Origin: Sepiola atlantica
Taxonomy: Eukaryota > Mollusca > Cephalopoda > Sepiida > Sepiolidae
NCBI GenBank assembly: GCA_963556195.1
Contig: CAUVYP010000583.1
Span: forward strand, 434,001 to 498,000
Length of the DNA: 64,000 bases
Direction of reading: 5' to 3'
Under the pieces are notes generated by a model that saw only the letters and a list, made by a program, of their open reading frames with translations, made no database searches and was not told the origin of the DNA. Shown here one piece after another: positions 54,241 through 64,000 of the stretch; the stretch's first letter is position 1, and the number at the start of each line of letters is the position of its first letter. Position numbers and translations under genes: made by a program.

Positions 54241-54960
54241 ATGTTTTGTTGTTAAATGTTAACAATCATTACCTTGAATTGTTTATTTATATTTTTTGTT
54301 GTTAAATGTTAACAATCATCACCTTGAATTGTTGAGTATATGTTTTGTTGTTAAATGTTAACAATCATTACCTTGAATTGTTGATTATATGTTTTGTTGT
54401 TAAATTTTAACAATCATTACCTTTAATTGTTGATTATATGTTTTGTTGTTAAATGTTAACAATCATCACCTTGAATTGTTGATTATATGTTTTGTTGTTA
54501 AATGTTAACAATCATTACCTTGAATTGTTGATTATATGTTTTGTTGTTAAATGTTAACAATCATTACTTTGAATTGTTGATTATATGTTTTGTTGTTAAA
54601 TGTTAACAATCATTACCTTGAATTGTTGATTTATATGTTTTGTTGTTAAATGTTAACAATCATCACCTTGAATTCTTGATTTATATGTTTTGTTGTTAAA
54701 TGTTAACAATCATCACCTTGAATTGTTGATTATATGTTTTGTTGTTCAATGTTAACAATCATTACCTTGAATTGTTGATTTATATGTTTTGTTGTTTAAT
54801 GTTAACAATCATCACCTTGAATTGTTGATTATATGTTTTGTTGTTAAATGTTAACAATCATCACCTTGAATTGTTGATTATATGTTTTGTTGTTAAATGT
54901 TAACAATCATCACCTTGAATTGTTGATTATATGTTTTGTTGTTAAATGTTTACAATCATC
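54241..54960 (+). repeat. Block E, copy 1 (three monomers shorter)
   Basis: Block E is defined by GTTGAGTATATG (54,334), AAATTTTAAC, CCTTTAATT, TACTTTGAA and AATTCTTGATT (54,675). The spacing between the first and last marker is 341 bp here and 490 bp in the two later copies. The 149-bp deficit covers the TTTATTTA/CTTGTTAAATG/GATTATACG units. Confidence 0.75.
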
Positions 54961-55460
54961 ACCTTGAATTGTTGATTATTTGTTTTGTTGTTAAATGTTA
55001 ACAATCATTACCTTGAATTGTTGATTATTTGTTTTGTTGTTAAATGTTAACAATCATTACCTTGAATTGTTGATTATATGTTTTGTTGTTAAATGTTAAC
55101 AATCATCACCTTTAATTGTTGATTATATGTTTTGTTGTTAAATGTTAACAATCATCACCTTGAATTGTTGATTATATGTTTTGTTTTTAAATGTTAACAA
55201 TCATTACCTTGAATTGTTGATTTATATGTTTTGTTGTTTAATGTTAACAATCATCACCTTGAATTGTTGATTATATGTTTTGTTGTTAAATGTTTACAAT
55301 CATCACCTTGAATTGTTGATGATATGATTTGTTGTTAAATGTTAACAATCATTACCTTGAATTGTTGATTATATGTTTTGTTGTTAAATGTTAACAATCA
55401 TCACCTTGAATTGTTGATTTCTTTGTTTTGTTGTTAAATGTTAACAATCATCACCTTGAA

Positions 55461-56225
55461 TTGTTGATTATATATTTTGTTGTTAAATGTTAACAATCAT
55501 TACCTTGAATTGTTTATTTATATTTTTTGTTGTTAAATGTTAACAATCATCACCTTGAATTGTTGAGTATATGTTTTGTTGTTAAATGTTAACAATCATT
55601 ACCTTGAATTGTTGATTATATGTTTTGTTGTTAAATTTTAACAATCATTACCTTTAATTGTTGATTATATGTTTTGTTGTTAAATGTTAACAATCATCAC
55701 CTTGAATTGTTGATTATATGTTTAGTTGTTAAATGTTAACAATCATTACCTTGAATTGTTGATTATATGTTTTGGTGTTAAATGTTAACAATCATTACTT
55801 TGAATTGTTGATTATATGTTTTGTTGTTAAATGTTAACAATCATTACCTTGAATTGTTTATTTATATGTTTTCTTGTTAAATGTTAACAATCATTACCTT
55901 GAATTGTTGATTATACGTTTTGTTGTTAAATGTTAACAATCATCACCTTGAATTGTTGATTTATATGTTTTGTTGTTAAATGTTAACAATCATTACCTTG
56001 AATTGTTGATTTATATGTTTTGTTGTTAAATGTTAACAATCATCACCTTGAATTCTTGATTTATATGTTTTGTTGTTAAATGTTAACAATCATCACCTTG
56101 AATTGTTGATTATATGTTTTGTTGTTAAATGTTAACAATCATCACCTTGAATTGTTGATTATATGTTTTGTTGTTAAATGTTAACAATCATTACCTTGAA
56201 TTGTTGATTATATGTTTTGTTGTTC
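55461..56225 (+). repeat. Block E, copy 2
   Basis: Starts with GATTATATATTTTG and carries GTTGAGTATATG at 55,565 and AATTCTTGATT at 56,055. Private changes TGTTTAGTTG (near 55,723) and TTTTGGTGTTAAATG (near 55,775) are absent from copy 3. Ends where TTCAATG follows. Confidence 0.77.
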
Positions 56226-57530
56226 AATGTTAACAATCATTACCTTGAATTGTTGATTTATATGTTTTGTTGTTTAATGTTAACAATCATCACCTTGAAT
56301 TGTTGATTATATGTTTTGTTGTTAAATGTTAACAATCATCACCTTGAATTGTTGATTATATGTTTTGTTGTTAAATGTTAACAATCATCACCTTGAATTG
56401 TTGATTATATGTTTTGTTGTTAAATGTTTACAATCATCACCTTGAATTGTTGATTATTTGTTTTGTTGTTAAATGTTAACAATCATTACCTTGAATTGTT
56501 GATTATTTGTTTTGTTGTTAAATGTTAACAATCATTACCTTGAACTGTTGATTATATGTTTTGTTGTTAAATGTTAACAATCATCACCTTTAATTGTTTA
56601 TTATATGTTTTGTTGTTAAATGTTTACAATCATCACCTTGAATTGTTGATTATATGTTTTGTTGTTAAATGTTAACAATCATTACCTTGAATTGTTGATT
56701 TATATGTTTTGTTGTTAAATGTTAACAATCATCACCTTGAATTGTTGATTATATGTTTTGTTGTTAAATGTTTACAATCATCACCTTGAATTGTTGATGA
56801 TATGATTTGTTGTTAAATGTTAACAATCATTACCTTGAATTGTTGATTATATGTTTTGTTGTTAAATGTTAACAATCATTACCTTGAATTGTTGATTTAT
56901 ATGTTTTGTTGTTAAATGTTAACAATCATCACCTTGAATTGTTGATTATATGTTTTGTTGTTAAATGTTAACAATCATCACCTTGAATTGTTGATTTATA
57001 TGTTTTGTTGTTAAATGTTAACAATCATCACCTCGAATTGTTAATTATATGTTTTGTTGTAAAATGTTAACAATCATCACCTTGAATTGTGGATTATATG
57101 TTTTGTTGTTAAATGTTAACAATCATTACCTTGAATTGTTGATTATATGTTTTGTTGTTAAATGTTAACAATCATTACCTTTAATTGTTGATTATATGTT
57201 TTGTTGTTAAATGTTAACAATCATCACCTTGAATTGTTGATTTATATGTTTTGTTGTTAAATGTTAACAATCATTACCTTGAATTGTTGATTATATGTTT
57301 TGTTGTTAAATGTTAACAATCATTACCTTGAATTGTTGATTATATGTTTTGTTGTTAAATGTCAACAATCATTACCTTGAATTGTTTATTTATATGTTTT
57401 GTTGTTAAATGTTAACAATCATCACCTGGAATTGTTGATTATATGTTTTGTTGTTAAATGTTAACAATAATCACCTTGAATTGTTGATTATATGTTTTGT
57501 TGTTAAATGTTAACAATCATCACCTTGAAT
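56226..57530 (+). repeat. Mosaic of block D and block B pieces
   Basis: The left part has the block D order (TTCAATG, TTTAATG, three TCATC units, TGTTTAC, two GATTATTTG, CCTTTAATT, GATGATATGATTT) and a private GAACTGTTG near 56,545. At about 56,990 it switches to Block B, with CCTCGAATTGTTAATT (57,034) and GTAAAATG, but without the T-run unit and with GTGGATTATATG in place of the usual unit before GTAGTTAAATG. CCTGGAATT and AATAATC follow at 57,427-57,470. Confidence 0.72.
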
Positions 57531-58290
57531 TGTTGATTATATATTTTGTTGTTAAATGTTAACAATCATTACCTTGAATTGTTTATTTATATTTTTTGTT
57601 GTTAAATGTTAACAATCATCACCTTGAATTGTTGAGTATATGTTTTGTTGTTAAATGTTAACAATCATTACCTTGAATTGTTGATTATATGTTTTGTTGT
57701 TAAATTTTAACAATCATTACCTTTAATTGTTGATTATATGTTTTGTTGTTAAATGTTAACAATCATCACCTTGAATTGTTGATTATATGTTTTGTTGTTA
57801 AATGTTAACAATCATTACCTTGAATTGTTGATTATATGTTTTGTTGTTAAATGTTAACAATCATTACTTTGAATTGTTGATTATATGTTTTGTTGTTAAA
57901 TGTTAACAATCATTACCTTGAATTGTTTATTTATATGTTTTGTTGTTAAATGTTAACAATCATTACCTTGAATTGTTGATTATACGTTTTGTTGTTAAAT
58001 GTTAACAATCATCACCTTGAATTGTTGATTTATATGTTTTGTTGTTAAATGTTAACAATCATTACCTTGAATTGTTGATTTATATGTTTTGTTGTTAAAT
58101 GTTAACAATCATCACCTTGAATTCTTGATTTATATGTTTTGTTGTTAAATGTTAACAATCATCACCTTGAATTGTTGATTATATGTTTTGTTGTTAAATG
58201 TTAACAATCATCACCTTGAATTGTTGATTATATGTTTTGTTGTTAAATGTTAACAATCATTACCTTGAATTGTTGATTATATGTTTTGTT
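57531..58290 (+). repeat. Block E, copy 3
   Basis: Copy 3 lies 2,069 bp (about 42 monomers) after copy 2: GTTGAGTATATG at 57,634 and AATTCTTGATT at 58,124. The match ends near 58,290, where copy 2 has TTCAATG and this copy keeps TTAAATG. Confidence 0.77.
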
Positions 58291-60497
58291 GTTAAATGTT
58301 AACAATCATTACCTTGAATTGTTGATTATATGTTTTGTTGTTAAATGTTAACAATCATCACCTTGAATTGTTGATTTATATGTTTTGTTGTTAAATGTTA
58401 ACAATCATTACCTTGAATTGTTGATTATATGTTTTGTTGTTAAATGTCAACAATCATTACCTTGAATTGTTTATTTATATGTTTTGTTGTTAAATGTTAA
58501 CAATCATCACCTTGAATTGTTGATTATATTTTTTGTTGGTAAATGTTAACAATAATCACCTTGAATTGTTGATTATATGTTTTGTTGTTAAATGTTAACA
58601 ATCATCACCTTGAATTGTTGATTATATGTTTTGTTGTTAAATGTAAACAATCATTACCTTGAATTGTTGATTTATATGTTTTGTTGTTAAATGTTAACAA
58701 TCATCACCTTAAATTGTTGATTATATGTTTTGTTGTTAAATGTTAACAATCATCACCTTGAATTGTTGATTATATGTTTTGTTGTTAAATGTTAACAATC
58801 ATTACCTTGAATTGTATATTTATATGTTTTGTTGTTAAATGTTAACAATCATCACCTTGAATTGTTGATTATATGTTTTGTTGTTAAATGTTAACAATCA
58901 TTACCTTGAATTGTTGATTATATGTTTTGTTGTTAAATTTTAACAATCATTACCTTTAATTGTTGATTATATGTTTTGTTGTTAAATGTTAACAATCATC
59001 ACCTTGAATTGTTGATTATATGTTTTGTTGTTAAATGTTAACAATCATTACCTTGAATTGTTGATTATATGTTTTGTTGTTAAATGTTAACAATCATTAC
59101 CTTGAATTGTTTATTTATATGTTTTGTTGTTAAATGTTAACAATCATTACCTTGAATTGTTGATTATACGTTTTGTTGTTAAATGTTAACAATCATCACC
59201 TTGAATTGTTGATTTATATGTTTTGTTGTTAAATGTTAACAATCATCACCTTGAATTGTTGATTTATATGTTTTGTTGTTAAATGTTAACAATCATCACC
59301 TTGAATTGTTGATTTATATGTTTTGTTGTTAAATGTTAACAATCATTACCTTGAATTGTTGATTATATGTTTTGTTGTTAAATGTTAACAATCATTACCT
59401 TGAATTGTTGATTATACGTTTTGTTGTTAAATGTTAACAATCATTACCTTGAATTGTTGATTATTTGTTTTGTTGTTAAATGTTAACAATCATTACCTTG
59501 AATTGTTGATTATATGTTTTGTTGTTAAATGTTAACAATCATCACCTTTAATTGTTGATTTATATGTTTTGTTGTTAAATGTTAACAATCATCACCTTGA
59601 ATTGTTGATTATATGTTTTGTTGTTAAATGTTCACAATCATCACCTTGAATTGTTGATTATATGTTTTGTAGTTAAATGTTAACAATCATTACCTTGAAT
59701 TGTTGATTATATGTTTTGTTGTTCAATGTTAACAATCATTACCTTGAATTGTTGATTTATATGTTTTGTTGTTTAATGTTAACAATCATCACCTTGAACT
59801 GTTGATTATATGTTTTGTTGTTAAATGTTAACAATCATCACCTTGAATTGTTGATTATATGTTTTGTTGTTTAATGTTAACAATCATCACCTTGAATTGT
59901 TGATTATATGTTTTGTTGTTAAATGTTTACAATCATCACCTTGAATTGTTGATTATTTGTTTTGTTGTTAAATGTTAACAATCATTACCTTGAATTGTTG
60001 ATTATTTGTTTTGTTGTTAAATGTTAACAATCATTACCTTGAATTGTTGATTATATGTTTTGTTGTTAAATGTTAACAATCATCACCTTTAATTGTTGAT
60101 TATATGTTTTGTTGTTAAATGTTTACAATCATCACCTTGAATTGTTGATTATATGTTTTGTTGTTAAATGTTAACAATCATTACCTTGAATTGTTGATTT
60201 ATATGTTTTGTTGTTAAATGTTAACAATCATCACCTTGAATTGGTGATTATATGTTTTGTTGTTAAATGTTAACAATCATCACCTTGAATTGTTGATTAT
60301 ATGTTTTGTTGTTAAATGTTTACAATCATCACCTTGAATTGTTGATTATTTGTTTTGTTGTTAAATGTTAACAATCATTACCTTGAATTGTTGATTATTT
60401 GTTTTGTTGTTAAATGTTAACAATCATTACCTTGAATTGTTGATTATATGTTTTGTTGTTAAATGTTAACAATCATCACCTTTAATTGTTGATTATA
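58291..60497 (+). repeat. Mosaic of block C and block D pieces
   Basis: TTGGTAAATG at 58,538 and the units after it follow the 35,000-36,150 order at an offset of 23,231, falling to 23,182 by GATTATACG at 59,167, so one monomer was lost. A second GATTATACG lies near 59,415. From about 59,700 the TTCAATG, TTTAATG, TGTTTAC, GATTATTTG series of block D runs to 60,497, where Block A restarts. Confidence 0.72.
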
Positions 60498-62507
60498 TGT
60501 TTTGTTGTTAAATGTTTACAATCATCACCTTGAATTGTTGATTATATGTTTTGTTGTTAAATGTTAACAATCATTACCTTGAATTGTTGATTTATATGTT
60601 TTGTTGTTAAATGTTAACAATCATCACCTTGAATTGTTGATTATATGTTTTGTTGTTAAATGTTTACAATCATCACCTTGACTTGTTGATGATATGATTT
60701 GTTGTTAAATGTTAACAATCATTACCTTGAATTGTTGATTATATGTTTTGTTGTTAAATGTTAACAATCATTACCTTGAATTGTTGATTTATATGTTTTG
60801 TTGTTAAATGTTAACAATCATCACCTTGAATTGTTGATTATATGTTTTGTTGTTAAATGTTACCAATCATCACCTTGAATTGTTGATGATATGATTTGTT
60901 GTTAAATGTTAACAATCATTACCTTGAATTGTTGATTATATGTTTTGTTGTTAAATGTTAACAATCATTACCTTTAATTGTTGATTATATGTTTTGTTGT
61001 TAAATGTTAACAATCATCACCTTGAATTGGTGATTATATGTTTTGTTGTTAAATGTTAACAATCATCACCTTGAATTGTTGATTATATGTTTTGTTGTTA
61101 AATGTTAACAATCATTACCTTGAATTGTTGATTATATGTTTTGTTGTTAAATGTTAACAATCATTACCTTGAATTGTTGATTATATGTTTTGTTGTTAAA
61201 TGTTAACAATCATCACCTTGAATTGTTGATTTATATGTTTTGTTGTTAAATGTTAACAATCATTACCTTGAATTGTTGATTATATGTTTTGTTGTTAAAT
61301 GTTAACAATCATTACCTTGAATTGTTGATTATATGTTTTGTTCTTAAATGTCAACAATCATTACCTTGAATTGTTTATTTATATGTTTTGTTGTTAAATG
61401 TTAACAATCATCACCTTGAATTGTTGATTATATGTTTTGTTGTTAAATGTTAACAATCATCACCTTGAATTGTTTATTATATGTTTTGTTGTTAAATGTA
61501 AACAATCATTACCTTGAATTGTTGATTTATATGTTTTGTTGTTAAATGTTAACAATCATCACCTTAAATTGTTCATTATATGTTTTGTTGTTAAATGTTA
61601 ACAATCATCACCTTGAATTGTTGATTATATGTTTTGTTGTTAAATGTTAACAATCATTACCTTGAATTGTTTATTAATATGTTTTGTTGTTAAATGTTAA
61701 CAATCATCACCTTGAATTGTTGATTATATGTTTTGTTGTTAAATGTTAACAATCATTACCTTGAATTGTTGATTATATGTTTTGTTGTTAAATTTTAACA
61801 ATCATTACCTTTAATTGTTGATTATATGTTTTGTTGTTAAATGTTAACAATCATCACCTTGAATTGTTGATTATATGTTTTGTTGTTAAATGTTAACAAT
61901 CATTACCTTGAATTGTTGATTATATGTTTTGTTGTTAAATGTTAACAATCATTACCTTGAATTGTTGATTATATGTTTTGTTGTTAAATGTTAACAATCA
62001 TTACCTTGAATTGTTTATTTATATGTTTTGTTGTTAAATGTTAACAATCATTACCTTGAATTGTTGATTATACGTTTTGTTGTTAAATGTTAACAATCAT
62101 CACCTTGAATTGTTGATTTATATGTTTTGTTGTTAAATGTTAACAATCATCACCTTGAATTGTTGATTTATATGTTTTGTTGTTAAATGTTAACAATCAT
62201 CACCTTGAATTGTTGATTTATATGTTTTGTTGTTAAATGTTAACAATCATCACCTTAGAATTGTTGATTATATGTTTTGTTGTTAAATGTGTACAATCAT
62301 TACCTTGAATTGTTGATTATATGTTTTGTTGTTCAATGTTAACAATCATTACCTTGAATTGTTGATTTATATGTTTTGTTGTTTAATGTTAACAATCATC
62401 ACCTTGAATTGTTGATTATATGTTTTGTTGTTAAATGTTAACAATCATCACCTTGAATTGTTGATTATATGTTTTGTTGTTAAATGTTAACAATCATCAC
62501 CTTGAAT
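60498..62507 (+). repeat. Block A, second copy
   Basis: This stretch matches 1-2,010 at an offset of 60,497 (60,498 after an inserted A in CCTTAGAATTG near 62,257). Matched markers: GATGATATGATTT 191 and 60,688, 388 and 60,885; TTGGTGA 532 and 61,029; TTCTTAAATG 846 and 61,343; TTCATTATA 1,077 and 61,574; TTATTAATATG 1,179 and 61,676. Private point differences include GACTTGTTG (60,680), TGTTACC (60,862) and TGTGTACAATC (62,290). Confidence 0.85.
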
Positions 62508-64000
62508 TGTTGATTTATATGTTTTGTTGTTAAATGTTAACAATCATCACCTTGAATTGTTGATTATATGTTTTGTTGTTAAATGTTAACAATCATCACC
62601 TTGAATTATTGATTATATGTTTTGTTGTTAAATGTAAACAATCATCACCTTGAATTGTTGATTATATGTTTTGTTGTTAAATGTTTACAATCATCACCTT
62701 GAATTGTTGATTATTTGTTTTGTTGTTAAATGTTAACAATCATTACCTTGAATTGTTGATTATATGTTTTGTTGTTAAATGTTAACAATCATTACCTTGA
62801 ATTGTTGATTATATGTTTTGTTGTTAAATGTTAACAATCATCACCTTGAATTGTTGATTATATGTTTTGTTGTTAAATGTTAACAATCATCACCTTGAAT
62901 TGTTGATTATATGTTTTGTTGTTAAATGTTAACAATCATCACCTTGAATTGTTGATTTATATGTTTTTTTGTTAAATGTTAACAATCATCACCTCGAATT
63001 GTTAATTATATGTTTTGTTGTAAAATGTTAACAATCATCACCTTGAATTGTTGATTATATGTTTTGTAGTTAAATGTTAACAATCATTACCTTGAATTGT
63101 TGATTATATGTTTTGTTGTTAAATGTTAACAATCATTACCTTTAATTGTTGATTATATGTTTTGTTGTTAAATGTTAACAATCATCACCTTGAATTGTTG
63201 ATTTATATGTTTTGTTGTTAAATGTTAACAATCATTACCTTGAATTGTTGATTATATGTTTTGTTGTTAAATGTTAACAATCATTACCTTGAATTGTTGA
63301 TTATATGTTTTGTTGTTAAATGTCAACAATCATTACCTTGAATTGTTTATTTATATGTTTTGTTGTTAAATGTTAACAATCATCACCTTGAATTGTTGAT
63401 TATATGTTTTGTTGTTAAATGTTAACAATAATCACCTTGAATTGTTGATTATATGTTTTGTTGTTAAATGTTAACAATCATCACCTTGAATTGTTGATTA
63501 TATGTTTTGTTGTTAAATGTAAACAATCATTACATTGAATTGTTGATTTATATGTTTTGTTGTTAAATGTTAACAATCATCACCTTGAATTGTTGATTAT
63601 ATGTTTTGTTGTTAAATGTTAACAATCATCACCTTGAATTGTTGATTATATGTTTTGTTGTTAAATGTTAACAATCATTACCTTTAATTGTTGATTTATA
63701 TGTTTTGTTGTTAAATGTTAACAATCATCACCTTGAATTGTTGATTATATGTTTTGTTGTTCAATGTTAACAATCATTACCTTGAATTGTTGATTATATG
63801 TTTTGTTGTTAAATGTTAACAATCATTACCTTAAATTGTTGATTTATATGTTTTGTTGTTAAATGTTAACAATCATCACCTTGAATTGTTGATTTCTTTG
63901 TTTTGTTGTTAAATGTTAACAATCATCACCTTGAATTGTTTATTATATGTTTTGTTGTTAAATGTTAACAATCATTACCTTGAATTGTTTATTTATATGT
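62508..64000 (+). repeat. Block B, second flank copy (runs off the window)
   Basis: This stretch matches 2,503-3,995 at an offset of 60,005 (TTATTGATTA 2,603 and 62,608; CCTCG 2,990 and 62,995). Relative to the window start, the 493 bp at 2,010-2,503 (ten monomers) are missing at the junction near 62,508. A private TACATTGAATT lies near 63,533, and TCATT replaces TCATC near 63,975. The array continues past the window end. Confidence 0.83.

Larger units (their letters stand above)
1..64000 (+). repeat. 49-bp AT-rich satellite array (whole window)
   Basis: The window is a continuous head-to-tail tandem array of one monomer family, about 1,300 copies by length. It starts and ends inside the array, so the true extent is larger. 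All copies lie in the same orientation and I saw no inverted segment, no mobile-element insertion and no unique spacer. Consensus G+C is 11-12 of 49 bases. Coding capacity is effectively nil: on the + strand each unit carries four stop triplets (two TAA, two TGA) and on the - strand five, and because 49 is not a multiple of three every frame meets them within about one and a half units. Array length and purity suggest constitutive heterochromatin of a eukaryote; that part is inference. I do not recognise the monomer as a named satellite. Confidence 0.98.

Noticed and set aside
1..64000. Protein-coding genes on either strand
   Set aside because: Each unit contains TAA and TGA on the + strand and five stop triplets on the - strand, and the 49-bp period shifts the frame every unit, so no frame stays open for more than about 30 codons.
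1..64000. CRISPR array
   Set aside because: The spacing is regular, but there are no unique spacers between repeats: the whole unit is repeated with only point variants, and no cas-like genes are present.
1..64000. Plasmid or phage iteron origin
   Set aside because: Iterons are short clusters beside a replication gene. Here the repeat fills 64 kb with no gene nearby.
1..64000. Telomeric or simple microsatellite repeat
   Set aside because: The period is 49-50 bp and no telomere-like short repeat (for example TTAGGG or TTAGG runs) occurs.
1..64000. CENP-B box of mammalian centromeres
   Set aside because: The box needs a TTCG...CGGGA core. CG dinucleotides are rare here and come only from variants such as TATACG or CCTCG, so the motif is absent. 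Centromere identity remains possible but unsupported.
1..64000. TATA-like TTTATATG as promoters
   Set aside because: The motif arises from the 50-bp length variant and occurs hundreds of times with no downstream gene. I have no evidence for transcription.
1..64000. Inverted segments or fold-back arrays
   Set aside because: All monomers read in the same direction throughout. The only inverted repeats are the short dyads inside each unit.

Overview
The whole 64,000-base window is one uninterrupted tandem satellite array. The unit is about 49 bp (mostly 49 or 50, occasionally 48 or 51), giving roughly 1,300 head-to-tail copies, all in the same orientation. I see no protein-coding gene, RNA gene, transposon, CRISPR array or unique single-copy DNA. 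Consensus monomers are 22-24% G+C, with the + strand rich in T (about 23 T, 14 A, 7 G, 5 C per 49-bp unit). An array this long, pure and AT-rich fits nuclear heterochromatin of a eukaryote (centromeric, pericentromeric, subtelomeric, or on a sex or B chromosome). Nothing in the window identifies the species or the chromosomal location.

Monomer: the reference unit is taken as 100-148. Every unit carries a near-palindrome, TTGTTAA-ATG-TTAACAA, at unit positions 8-24, with a GTTAAC core. The two commonest variants are unit position 29 (TCATC or TCATT) and a one-base length variant near the end (GATTATA, 49 bp; GATTTATA, 50 bp). Rarer diagnostic variants (TTCAATG, TTTAATG, TGTTTAC, TGTCAAC, TGTAAAC, TGTAACC, AATAATC, GATGATATGATTT, TTTATTTA, CCTTTAATT, CCTTAAATT, CCTGGAATT, GATTATACG, GATTTCTTTG, GATTTTACTTTTG and others) act as fingerprints.

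Layout: those fingerprints show that the array is a nested mosaic of larger duplications, not a simple run of monomers. (1) 1-5,149: a starting block (1-2,010, then 2,503-3,960) that returns at 60,498-64,000, plus a 1,135-bp tandem duplication (2,880-5,149). (2) 5,150-7,046: mixed units with a 591-bp duplication. (3) 7,047-34,999: an 11,288-bp unit, an internally deleted 5,376-bp form of it, and a second full-length copy, the two full copies being 16,664 bp apart. (4) 33,280-42,886: a second duplication of about 2.8 kb and a run of related 1.2-kb blocks. (5) 40,915-46,140: a 2,117-bp higher-order repeat. (6) 44,183-52,975: a 3,984-bp higher-order repeat whose unit is a chimera of the 2,117-bp repeat and the 37.5-39.5 kb block. 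(7) 52,975-60,497: shuffled pieces of all the earlier blocks. Copies differ mainly by gain or loss of whole monomers plus a few point changes, as expected from unequal exchange and segmental amplification.

All positions and offsets come from hand-matching marker variants. Block edges are good to about one monomer unless stated. I found no new gene system. What is worth a second look is the multi-tier repeat architecture and the conserved dyad in each monomer.
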